Shown here: piece after piece, positions 8,297 through 15,775 of the stretch
How positions within the stretch are numbered: the first letter of the stretch is position 1
Layout of the letters: every line of letters starts with the position of its first letter
Assembly (NCBI GenBank): GCA_009780695.1
Contig: WQZN01000006.1
Location: forward strand, 62,001 to 126,000
Length of the DNA stretch: 64,000 bases
Reading direction: 5' to 3'
Source: Microbacteriaceae bacterium
GTDB taxonomy: Bacteria; Actinomycetota; Actinomycetes; Actinomycetales; Microbacteriaceae
The notes under the pieces: model-generated
What the model saw: the letters and a program-made list of their open reading frames with translations, nothing else
Told to the model about the DNA's origin: nothing
Databases searched by the model: none
Position numbers and translations under genes: made by a program

Positions 8297-8511
8297 GCCT
8301 CGCGGGCCGCGCGAATCTCGGTCAGGGTGAGCGTGGCCAGGTCCACCCTGAGGGCCCCAGAGGGCAGGCGGTATGCGGCGAGGTAGCCGCGACTCACCCA
8401 GCGGCGAACCGTTGAGGTGTCCACGTCGAAGGCCTCGGCGGCCTTGGCGATTGTCGCGAGGTCGCCCCAGCTTGTGCGGACCGCGCCGCTTCGCGGGTCA
8501 CCCTTGGCCAT
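8293..8511 (-). CDS. Excisionase / MerR-like HTH protein
   Basis: The protein has 72 residues. A winged HTH of the excisionase type is seen at AAEAFDVDTSTVRRWVSRGYLAAYRL, with the wing at SGALRVD. A strong ribosome site GGGAGGA lies five bases before ATG 8511. It is the first gene of the leftward operon and would direct excision with the integrase, or repress the operon promoter. Length and motif fit Xis-like proteins. Confidence 0.75.
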   Translation of the reverse strand: MAKGDPRSGAVRTSWGDLATIAKAAEAFDVDTSTVRRWVSRGYLAAYRLPSGALRVDLATLTLTEIRAAREA

Positions 8512-8862
8512 CGTGTTCCTCCCAGTGCATCGGCGCTGATGTGCGCGCTTGTCTGGGCATTAGTGAACTCGCCGGTCTGGCATCCGTCAACGCAGAAATA
8601 TCGCCTGATCAGGGATTCGTTTACACCAAAAGGCGCATAAATACCTCGAAAAGCTGTGCGCTATACGTCTGGGGAAGGCATTAGGTCACATTTCTGTGGC
8701 GCGAAAATATCTTGTCCAGGAGGGGTCTAGATGTCCTGCCGGGGCGTCATCGCACGCGGCGAGCTGTGCTGGGGACGGGCTCGCGAATGAGGCCGCGAAA
8801 CGTCGTAAGCGGTCAGTCGCGGCCCTCCGGGCCGGTCCCGGCGATGCTGCGCACGGTCTCGG
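8512..8862 (-). promoter_or_regulatory. Control region between integrase end and excisionase start
   Basis: These 351 bases hold no convincing gene and are more A/T-rich than their surroundings (around 8590-8700). A candidate leftward promoter is TTGACG (8590-8585) with a 17-bp gap to TTCACT (8567-8562). The -10 match is poor, so this is tentative. Confidence 0.35.
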
Positions 8863-10065
8863 CTACCTCGCGTCGCGGATTTGTGTGACGGTCGGGCGTG
8901 CGCCGGGCGTCGGCAGAGGCATCCGGTCAGCGAGATCGCTGAGCCGGTCAGCGGCGGCGTACTGGTATCGCATCGCCGCATCGGTAGTGCTGTGACCGAG
9001 GAAGGCCATCGTTTCGCGAAGGGTCGCCCCGCCCTGGGCAAAGGTGGTGCCTGCGAAGCCGCGGAGATCGTGAAGGCGGACCTTGCCGCGGATGCCTGCC
9101 GCGTCACGTGCGACGTTCCACGCATCGTTGAATTGGCGGTCGTGCACGTACTTGGACAGGCCGCTAGGCGCGAAGATCAGGGACGCTGCGAAGTCGCCGA
9201 CGAACTCGGCGAGGTGGCGCTCTACGTCCCCTGTCAGAGCGGCAGGGAGGGGCACGGTCCGTTCCCCCTCGGCAGATTTGGGCGGCCCGACGTGCCAACC
9301 TTCCTTGGCGATGTACTGGGCGGCGCGTTCGACGCGCACAAGGACGCGCCCCTCGTGAATCGTGAGGTCAGAGCGGCGGAGGGCGCGAAGCTCGCTGAGA
9401 CGCAACCCGGCATAGGCGCTGAGGACTATGGCGAGGCGATAGAACGGCTCGATGGTGTCAAGCACGATGCCCAACTCGGCGAGCGTCGGCGGGCGATGGG
9501 CGATGCCGGTCTCAGTCCGGGTCAGCTCGGTCGGCACGGGGTTTTGACTGAGGATGCCATCGTGAACCGCGGTGCCCATCACGGCGCGGAGTAGGCGAGC
9601 CTCAGCACCTGCGGCGGTCGGCCCGATCTTCATGCGGTCGGCGTGCCACGCGCGAACACGGGCCGGGGTGATTGCCGTCAGGCGGTCGTCAGCGAAGATC
9701 GCGAGGCCGCGTGTGAGCTGACGGCGATATTCGGCGGCGGTCTTGGGGCGCAAGGGCTTGGCCTTGCTCGTGACGCGCTGCGCAATCCAGGTCTCGGCGT
9801 AGAGCCCGAACCGCTCGGCGGCGGCCCTCTTCTCATTCTCAGCGGCCTCAGCTGCGAGTTGGTCAGGTGAGCGCCACATCCCCCGAGTGATATCCGTTCG
9901 CACCGCGGCCAGGTAGGCGCGCGCGTCCTCATAGGCATCGAAGGTGTGCGGTGCCGTGAAGGTCTTGCCGTCGACCGAGTAGCGCGCCTGGAGTCGGCCC
10001 GAGGGTAGCTCGCGGATGCTTCCCCAGCTCTCACGCTTTGCCCGTGGCTTGCGCTTGGTGGCCAT
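8863..10065 (-). CDS. int: Tyrosine site-specific integrase
   Basis: The protein has 400 residues. Residues about 10-60 are an arm-binding AP2-like domain (GSIRELPSGRLQARYSVDGK), followed by a SAM-like core-binding domain and a C-terminal catalytic domain. The first catalytic Arg lies in GLRLSELRALR; the HxxR pair is HDLR; the second His is in FLGHS; the nucleophile Tyr is in MRYQY. The domain order and the location beside the right att repeat make it the enzyme that inserted the element into tRNA-Arg. It is intact, so the element may still be mobile. Confidence 0.93.
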   Translation of the reverse strand: MATKRKPRAKRESWGSIRELPSGRLQARYSVDGKTFTAPHTFDAYEDARAYLAAVRTDITRGMWRSPDQLAAEAAENEKRAAAERFGLYAETWIAQRVTSKAKPLRPKTAAEYRRQLTRGLAIFADDRLTAITPARVRAWHADRMKIGPTAAGAEARLLRAVMGTAVHDGILSQNPVPTELTRTETGIAHRPPTLAELGIVLDTIEPFYRLAIVLSAYAGLRLSELRALRRSDLTIHEGRVLVRVERAAQYIAKEGWHVGPPKSAEGERTVPLPAALTGDVERHLAEFVGDFAASLIFAPSGLSKYVHDRQFNDAWNVARDAAGIRGKVRLHDLRGFAGTTFAQGGATLRETMAFLGHSTTDAAMRYQYAAADRLSDLADRMPLPTPGARPTVTQIRDAR

Positions 10066-10093
10066 GATGTCGGTCCTTCTCGTCTCGCGGTCC

Positions 10094-10111
10094 GTGCCAT
10101 ATACGTGCCAT
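10094..10111 (+). promoter_or_regulatory. Right integrase arm-type repeats (GTGCCAT x2)
   Basis: GTGCCAT at 10094 and 10105, 11 bp apart, mirrors the left-end pair. A second repeat, TTGCCTA, occurs twice around 10127-10144 and may be another protein site, for example for the excisionase. Confidence 0.5.
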
Positions 10112-10243
10112 TCAGGCTACCAATTCTTGCCTAAGGTTGCCTAGACATGCGAGGTGAGGCGTTGGCCACTTTGGCCAGTATTTTCAAGGCCTTTCGTGGG
10201 TTTGCCCAGGCGCTGCCTAGAGGGTCAAGCATTCGTATCCTGC

Positions 10244-10291
10244 CTGACTACGGATCAGAAGGTTAGGGGTTCGAGTCCCTTCGGGCGCACA
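10244..10291 (+). repeat. attR: right copy of 48-bp direct repeat
   Basis: Identical to 5295-5342. It lacks the acceptor 5' strand and D arm, so it is a tRNA remnant and not a gene. Confidence 0.92.
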
Positions 10292-10300
10292 GAGAAGGCG

Positions 10301-10327
10301 AAAGGCCCCGGAATTCCGGGGCCTTTT
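10301..10327. terminator. Bidirectional terminator beyond attR
   Basis: A perfect 11-bp stem AAAGGCCCCGG/CCGGGGCCTTT with loop AATT, ending in T residues on both strands. It was probably the native terminator of the tRNA before insertion and now ends the DUF3592 gene at 10329 as well. Confidence 0.75.
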
Positions 10328-10328
10328 C

Positions 10329-10814
10329 CTATTGTCGCGTTGCAGCCTCTTCGGCCGGCGGCTTGCCTGCTCTGACGACGATGGTGGCGATCGACCCGAA
10401 GATGAGGCCGGCGACGATCATCAGGCCGGGGCCGCCGTAGCTGTTCCAGAAGCCGGGAGCAGTCACCTGGCTCGGGTCCTGGCTGTCGTAGACAACCGGG
10501 ACCTTGGTTCCCGGCACGGGCTTCGCGCAGATCTCAGCGCCGCTGTCGATCTCCTGGGTGACCACCTGCCCGTCGGTTGCGGTGAACCGCGCCACGGGGG
10601 AGTACACCCAGCCGCTATCGCAAGAGCCGTACTTGCCGTCCGGCGTTCTTGTGGAGCCGACGACCACAGCGTCGACATGCACGGCGTGCTCGGCGATGAC
10701 GGCCGACTGGACCATCCCGATCACGCCGAAGATGAGGAATGCAAGGCCACCCAGTACCAGAAAGATGAGGAACAGCCAGACCTGCCCGGATCGGAAGGGC
10801 GGTGTGAGGGTCAT
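10329..10814 (-). CDS. DUF3592-type membrane protein
   Basis: The protein has 161 residues and two transmembrane helices (about 10-35 and 130-150). They enclose an extracytoplasmic domain with two Cys pairs' worth of candidates (CDSG, EICAKP) and the VPVVYDSQDPS motif typical of DUF3592. The function of this family is unknown. It is the first gene outside the element. Confidence 0.6.
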   Translation of the reverse strand: MTLTPPFRSGQVWLFLIFLVLGGLAFLIFGVIGMVQSAVIAEHAVHVDAVVVGSTRTPDGKYGSCDSGWVYSPVARFTATDGQVVTQEIDSGAEICAKPVPGTKVPVVYDSQDPSQVTAPGFWNSYGGPGLMIVAGLIFGSIATIVVRAGKPPAEEAATRQ

Positions 10815-10989
10815 CTGAGGCTGTGCTCCCTGTTCATCGTTCCTGCGGCGCTATACATGGGCGCCACAGGAGTGAGCATTCATGGCCGAGCAATGCAGAA
10901 GCTGTCAATGGGGCAGCAGTCTGGCAGAGCGCTCGTAGCGGGGTATCCATGGCTTTCAACGTTCCGTCGAGGCGGGCGCCGGCGCGGTT

Positions 10990-11661
10990 CTAGCGCGCAA
11001 GAGCCAGGAATTCGTCGAAGGACTCGAGCGAGTACTCATTGCGGAGATCCCTCGGGTCGATCACCTCCCAAACGTGGGCGCCGGTCCCGCGATCGTTGAT
11101 GATCAACGAATCAGCCTCGATCAGCATTGCCCGCCAATGCATCGCATCCATCCGCGAAAGCGCCTCCGTGTGCCACACATACGGGTCCCACACCGTCGGC
11201 CGCAGCCCTTTTGATCGAAGACCGGAGGCAACATGGGTCGCCTGCGATTCCGAGAGCGCAGATGCCAGCAGCTCCGGCGTCCGCAACGCCTCCGACATCA
11301 CCTCAGCCCGGGGCACCCGCGCCGCATACCCCAGGTCTCGCGGGTCCACGATCTCCAGCTCATACATCGAGCCGACAGAAAGAAAGCGCTCGAGATCCAA
11401 CACGAAACCAGCCCAATCACGTCGCGCCGCAACTCCCCGCGCACCCGATCGGTTATCGAGAGCGACTCGCAAGCTTTCCACCCGCGCGAGATCGAAGTGC
11501 AAGAACCGCATATGCCACATGGGGTCGACGCAGGTCCCGACTTCGGCACCGAGTTCCTCCTCAACGAGGACCTCCAACCGCTCGCACTCCTCGACAGACA
11601 CCACCGGGGCACTCACCCACCACAACGGTGCCCCGTCATCGATCTCATCAGGTTCTTCCAC
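10990..11661 (-). CDS. Hypothetical protein, 223 aa
   Basis: I do not recognise this protein. GTG 11661 is chosen because GGAGG lies five bases upstream; the frame is open further but without a good start. It is acidic and soluble, and carries two similar DPRDL motifs (EIVDPRDLGY and EVIDPRDLRN), suggesting a duplicated small domain, plus WHTEALSRMDAMHWRA. Codon use is less G/C-biased than the core genes, which suggests recent acquisition. Confidence 0.6.
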   Translation of the reverse strand: MEEPDEIDDGAPLWWVSAPVVSVEECERLEVLVEEELGAEVGTCVDPMWHMRFLHFDLARVESLRVALDNRSGARGVAARRDWAGFVLDLERFLSVGSMYELEIVDPRDLGYAARVPRAEVMSEALRTPELLASALSESQATHVASGLRSKGLRPTVWDPYVWHTEALSRMDAMHWRAMLIEADSLIINDRGTGAHVWEVIDPRDLRNEYSLESFDEFLALAR

Positions 11662-11741
11662 ATACCCTCCTTCACAGCTTCCAGTCGCTTGCGATGCTTC
11701 GCGACTTCCCGGGGGCTTGGGGACCTTCCCGGCTGTCTCGC

Positions 11742-12170
11742 TCAGCGTCTGGGCCAGCCCCAGGGCAAAGGTGCAGCGGCAGTTGCAGGTTTGCGACTGG
11801 CCTCCGTGCGCGCGCGTGCCACGCGGTCTGCCCGTTCCGCATTCTCGAGCAACGGCCCCGATCCCTTGCGGATGACGAAGCCGGTGCGCGCATCCACCTC
11901 GTCGAGCTCCGGGTGCCGCTCGTCCGGCGGCATTGTCGTGTAGCCCGCTCGGCGCTCGCGCCAACGTTTGATTGCTTTGCCGGCACTGGACCACACCACG
12001 ACCCACCACGCCCCGACTGCGACCCAGCCGACGGCTGCTTTGAGCGGCGAGCCGCCAGGAACAAAAAGGAAAGCAACGCTGACGAGAATCGTCGCGGCCA
12101 AGCTCACCACGAAAACTAACGACCAACGCAACTGGGTCCACCCTGGAACCAGATACTCACGAGCGCTCAT
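11742..12170 (-). CDS. Hypothetical two-helix membrane protein, 142 aa
   Basis: From ATG 12170 (AGAAGG upstream) the protein has two adjacent hydrophobic helices (about residues 18-65), then a basic cytoplasmic tail with DERHPELDEVDARTGFV and a C-terminal Ala/Arg stretch. I do not recognise the family. It lies 80 bp upstream of the 223-residue gene and may be cotranscribed with it. Bases 12171-12400, next to it, show no credible gene. Confidence 0.5.
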   Translation of the reverse strand: MSAREYLVPGWTQLRWSLVFVVSLAATILVSVAFLFVPGGSPLKAAVGWVAVGAWWVVVWSSAGKAIKRWRERRAGYTTMPPDERHPELDEVDARTGFVIRKGSGPLLENAERADRVARARTEASRKPATAAAPLPWGWPRR

Positions 12171-12400
12171 CCTGCGGCCTTCTGTTTCAACTCGTCGAAC
12201 ATGTCGAGAAAACCGTCCATTCATCAGAGAGGCTGCCGACTCTCTCTTTGAGCGATTCGGACTTTTCGCGGGGCCCGTTACCAGATCCACCGGATCGATC
12301 CACGGCGTTACTTCTTTCATTCCCATGGCTGACGTGGTGGGCTAAGAACTCTTCTTGTGAGCGGACGCGCCGCGCTCCGACTTCGATACCAATTCGCTTG

Positions 12401-12682
12401 TCAAGAACCGTGGTGCTGAGTGTCGTCGGGCGGCGGTTCCGCAGCGCGATTCCACGGCCAGCCGTCATACACAGGGTCTGCGCGTCTTCGCAGCAGTCCG
12501 TAGATGCCGCCGAGCGCAAGCAGGACAACGCCGGGGGCGATTGTTCCGAACGAGGACGACCAGCCCATCAGGCCGAAGACGAGCGGGCTGATGAGCCAGC
12601 AGACCGACCAGGCGATGCCGACCCACACGACAACTCGTGACCAGGCCAGAAGCCGTCTGCCGCTCGGCGAATAGGTGGACAC
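12401..12682 (-). CDS. Hypothetical two-helix membrane protein, 93 aa
   Basis: The GTG start at 12682 gives VSTYSPSGRRLLAWSR, followed by two helices (about residues 15-60) and a polar tail ending DDTQHHGS. The frame is open upstream to 12814, but that part is unlike a protein N-terminus and overlaps the divergent gene's start region. I do not recognise the family. Confidence 0.45.
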   Translation of the reverse strand: MSTYSPSGRRLLAWSRVVVWVGIAWSVCWLISPLVFGLMGWSSSFGTIAPGVVLLALGGIYGLLRRRADPVYDGWPWNRAAEPPPDDTQHHGS

Positions 12683-12807
12683 GAGCAAACAGTAGACGCA
12701 ATCAGCCGCGCCACCTTGCCTACCCGGCGACTCCGCTCTTAGGTGGCGCGAAACAGATCCACCTGCGGCGCGGAAAGGAGCCACCCGTGTCTCGGTAAGT
12801 TCTTCGC

Positions 12808-13071
12808 ATGCCACATTTGGTGCGTTGGTGGTGCTGGAGCACGGCAGTTATCGGGCTGGTCATCATGGTGCTCGACTACGTGAGCAACGCGATTCTTGGA
12901 ACGTACTTCGATGAGCACGCGATCTTTGACGCGCCCGATGACATGCTGCAGTGGGTCGTCGCTTTTCTCGGCTTGGTCTTGCTCATCGGCGGATGTGTCG
13001 CTGGTGCTGCGGTTGAAGGCTCGCGTCGTTCTCGCCGCGCGCGAAAGACGACCGACGACCGAATAACTTAG
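12808..13071 (+). CDS. Hypothetical two-helix membrane protein, 87 aa
   Basis: Two hydrophobic helices (residues about 8-32 and 46-68) are separated by a short loop with DEHAIFDAPDDM and followed by a basic cytoplasmic tail (SRRSRRARK). I do not recognise the family. It is divergent from the 93-residue gene. The mixed codon use fits the surrounding accessory block. Confidence 0.5.
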   Translation: MPHLVRWWCWSTAVIGLVIMVLDYVSNAILGTYFDEHAIFDAPDDMLQWVVAFLGLVLLIGGCVAGAAVEGSRRSRRARKTTDDRIT

Positions 13072-13155
13072 GGCTCTTCAGTGGCTGCGCCGCAGAGTCG
13101 CCCTCCCGACCAGCCCCTTTTGTTGTTGCATAAGCGAAACGCCTAGTCTCATGCG

Positions 13156-14004
13156 GTGAGTTCGATGCCGAGGCGCCGGGTGCGTGTGTTGCACCACGTG
13201 ACGCCGTGGCTGCGCTTCGTGCTCATGCTCGGCATCCTCGCTGTCACGTTCTTCCCGCTCTCGGGCACGTTCGCGTCGGCCTTCGGCATTCCGCTCGGCG
13301 GACGCGGCTACGGCTACGGCGCCCCCGGGCCGCAGCCGAGCTGGTTCGAGCGCGAGTGGCAGCAGTACGCCGGGTTCCTGCACGGCGAGGGGCTCATCTG
13401 GTTCGAGAACAGCCTCGGCCTGGCGCTCTTCACGGTGCTCGTGTGCGTGGCGGTCGGTGCGCCGGCGGGCTACGTGCTCGCGCGTGCCCGCGGCCGGCTG
13501 GTCAACGGCTTCGCGCTCGCGATCTTCCTCGTGCAGTCGTTCCCGGCCTTCCTGCTGCTCGTGCCGCTGTTCCTCGCCTTCGCGAAGATCGGCCTCATCG
13601 ACACCCTCGGCGGCGTCGCGATCGTCTACGTCGCCCTGTCGGGCGCCGTCGCGATCTGGATGTTCGCGGCCTACTTCACCTCTGTGCCGATCGAGCTCGA
13701 GGAAGCGGCCTGGCTCGACGGGGCATCCGTCTTCGGCGCGTTCTTCCGCGTCGTCCTGCGCAACTCGCTGCCGGCGGTGCTGTCGACGGCGATCTTCACC
13801 TTTCTGTTCGCGTGGAACGACTACCTCGTCGCGCTCGTGTTCATCAGGTCGAACGCCAACTACACGCTCGGCATCGGCCTCGGGGCGGCCGGGGGCTCGC
13901 CCGTGCTCGCGGTGCTGATCTCGCTGCCGCCGATCCTGATCTTCGCGCTGCTCAACCGCTTCTTCAGCGTCGGCGGCATCGCGGGGGCGCTCTCGGCGCG
14001 GTGA
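13156..14004 (+). CDS. Carbohydrate ABC transporter permease (MalG-type), orphan
   Basis: The protein has 282 residues and six transmembrane helices. The cytoplasmic EAA loop is EEAAWLDGASVFGAFFRVVL, which contacts the ATPase. It fits the CUT1 inner-membrane subunit that pairs with a MalF-type permease and a lipoprotein receptor. Neither partner is encoded next to it: on the left is the accessory block, on the right the PadR region. Either partners are encoded elsewhere or the left part of an operon was lost. The start is GTG 13156, with ATG 13165 as an alternative. Confidence 0.85.
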   Translation: MSSMPRRRVRVLHHVTPWLRFVLMLGILAVTFFPLSGTFASAFGIPLGGRGYGYGAPGPQPSWFEREWQQYAGFLHGEGLIWFENSLGLALFTVLVCVAVGAPAGYVLARARGRLVNGFALAIFLVQSFPAFLLLVPLFLAFAKIGLIDTLGGVAIVYVALSGAVAIWMFAAYFTSVPIELEEAAWLDGASVFGAFFRVVLRNSLPAVLSTAIFTFLFAWNDYLVALVFIRSNANYTLGIGLGAAGGSPVLAVLISLPPILIFALLNRFFSVGGIAGALSAR

Positions 14005-14017
14005 GGGGCGGTGCGGT

Positions 14018-14122
14018 TCAGGATGCCTGCGCATCGGCCTGCGCGACGAGCCAGTCGTTGAGCTCGGTCAGGTCGAGCGGCTGCGTGGGCGGCAGCGCGA
14101 GGTCGGCGGGGTCGATGGGCAT
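14018..14122 (-). CDS. Candidate 34-aa small protein
   Basis: ATG 14122 has GGAG seven bases upstream. The peptide opens MPIDPADLALPPTQPLD and ends AQADAQAS, with the same third-position G/C bias as core genes. It starts 18 bp after the frameshifted HAAS-type gene, so it would be the last gene of that operon. I do not recognise it. Confidence 0.4.
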   Translation of the reverse strand: MPIDPADLALPPTQPLDLTELNDWLVAQADAQAS

Positions 14123-14140
14123 CTTCGGCTCCGATCCGCG

Positions 14141-15240
14141 CTAGCCGGCCGGGGTCGGGGTAGGCGTGGGAGCGGCGGCGTCCTTCCCCGGGGTGCGAAG
14201 CGCGGTGGGGGTCGGCGTCGGCTGCCCCGAGGCGTCGCTCGCACCGTCGTCGGCACTCGGCGAGCCCGTCGTCGCGGCGTTCAGCCGCGGTGCGGCCGGG
14301 AAAGGCGGCGACTGGGGCGCGGCCTTGGTCGGCAGGGGGTAGACGGCCCAGCCGAGGGCCCCGCTCGCGAGAGGATTCGGCATCGCGGTGAAGGCCTCGC
14401 CGTAGTGGTTCACGCCGGGCACGGTGTCCGTCGACTCGTCGGGCGCCGCGACGAGCGGGTTGCCGTCCTGGTCGTACAGCTGCACATTCGTGAGCGGATT
14501 GCCGTCGGCGTCATAGGCGTAGATGTTGTAGACGGTGCGCCCGTTGTCGACGATCCCGGGCTGCGCGGCGGCGACGGACGAGGCATACTCGGCCCCGCGC
14601 ATCATCGACTGTTCGGCGCCGAAGACGATGCCGAGCACGGGGATGACGGCGATGACCGTGCCGATGCTCACGAGGCCGAGCAGGTACTTCGCCCAGCGGC
14701 CCGGCATCCACCGCCCCGCCCCCACTGCACGCTGATGAGCACGATCGCGATCAGCAGCAGCCAGCGCAGTGCGTTCTTCCCCGCGCCGCCGAGCCCGAGC
14801 GGCACGACGCTCGCGGAGTAGGCGCCCCAGATCGCCAGCGCGAAGACCTGGTAGACCGTCCAGCCGCGCAACACCCACCACACCGGGCGGAGGGCGAGTG
14901 CCGCACGGGTCACCTCGCGGGCGAAGGGCGTCGCCACGGTCTGTCGCCAGAACGCCGCGGCGGCAGCAACCCACCCGTCTCGCAGCTCACGCATGCCGGC
15001 GCGGTGCGCGGCGGCGGCAGCGCGCTCGGGCAGCCCGGCGGAGGCGCGCAGTTCGTCCGCGTAGACGACGGGTTCGCCGAAGCCGTCGGTGCCGCCGAGT
15101 TCTTCGGCGCGTTCGAACAGGTCGGCCTCGAGGCCGTCGGTCAGCTCGTCGACTTCGTCGGCGGGCAGGTCGGTGAGGGCGTCGCGCACGGCCTGCGCGA
15201 ATGCGTGGACCGACTCACGGGTGCTGTCGGCGGTGATCAT
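14141..15240 (-). pseudogene. HAAS-type membrane protein with apparent frameshift
   Basis: The first frame (ATG 15240) encodes a HAAS-like N-terminus (ALTDLPADEVDELTDGLEADL) and membrane helices ending LISVQWGRG. The continuation, GRWAKYLLGLVSIGTVIAVI and a long extracytoplasmic tail, is in another frame down to 14141. The break falls in a C-rich tract (about 14711-14725, G-rich on the coding strand); adding one base restores a single 366-residue frame. It could be a real mutation, slippage or a read error. The start overlaps padR by ATGA, the usual PadR-HAAS pair, in which the regulator controls its membrane partner. Confidence 0.6.
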
Positions 15241-15605
15241 CGCTTCGCTCCAATCGCGCGCGGGGGAAGGGTTGTCGCGGCTGCGGCGCCGGCGCCGACG
15301 AGCGCCGACACGGTCGCCGAGAACTGCGACCAGGTGGACTTCTGGCGGGCGAGAAGCGCTCGGCCCTCGGAGTTGATGCCGTAGTACTTGCGATGCGGCC
15401 CGTCCTCGGACGGGACGACGTAGGTCGACAGTGCGCCCGCCGCGTAGAGCCGGCGGAGCGTGCCGTACACCGAGGCGTCGCCGACGCCCTCCAGGCCCGA
15501 ATCGCGCAGCCTGCGCACGATGTCGTAGCCGTATCCGTCCTCGTCGTGCACGACGGCGAGCACCGCCATGTCGAGCACACCCTTGAGGAGCTGCGTGGAG
15601 TCCAT
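15237..15605 (-). CDS. PadR family transcriptional regulator
   Basis: The protein has 122 residues. The winged helix is seen at LLKGVLDMAVLAVV, then GYGYDIVRRL, DASVYGTLRRLYAAG and the wing PHRKYYGI. A C-terminal helix serves dimerisation. PadR proteins repress neighbouring genes until a ligand or drug binds. It is translationally coupled to the HAAS-type gene. Confidence 0.88.
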   Translation of the reverse strand: MDSTQLLKGVLDMAVLAVVHDEDGYGYDIVRRLRDSGLEGVGDASVYGTLRRLYAAGALSTYVVPSEDGPHRKYYGINSEGRALLARQKSTWSQFSATVSALVGAGAAAATTLPPRAIGAKR

Positions 15606-15775
15606 CGGACCTTCTTCCGCTCGTCCGCTCTTGTGCCTGACACACTACCGCGCAACACGCATTAGTGCGCAAGAGCCACTACCGGCGTGTTGCAGTCGCG
15701 GTCGCAGTCGTCATCGGGCCCCGGCGCCGTGGCCGGGCGTCGCCTGATGCGGGTATCCGGCTCCGATTCCGCCGT

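Larger units (their letters stand above)
5295..10291. mobile_element. Integrative element inserted in tRNA-Arg(ACG)
   Basis: The element is about 5.0 kb, bounded by a perfect 48-bp direct repeat that includes the 3' end of the tRNA. It encodes, all on the minus strand, a tyrosine integrase next to the right end, an excisionase-like HTH protein, a coiled-coil peptide, a replication-initiator-like protein, two small unknowns, a small-terminase-like HTH protein and a 298-residue unknown. Most genes after the excisionase overlap by ATGA, so they form one operon. No capsid, tail, lysis or large-terminase genes are present, so it is not a complete prophage. A phage satellite or a minimal integrative plasmid is the best description. 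Confidence 0.85.

Noticed and set aside
10244..10316. Second tRNA-Arg gene at the right att site
   Set aside because: Only the 3' 46 nt are present; there is no acceptor 5' strand or D arm.
12187..12640. Additional small frames around 12.2-12.6 kb on both strands
   Set aside because: No ribosome sites, poor codon pattern, and overlap with the better-supported membrane-protein genes.
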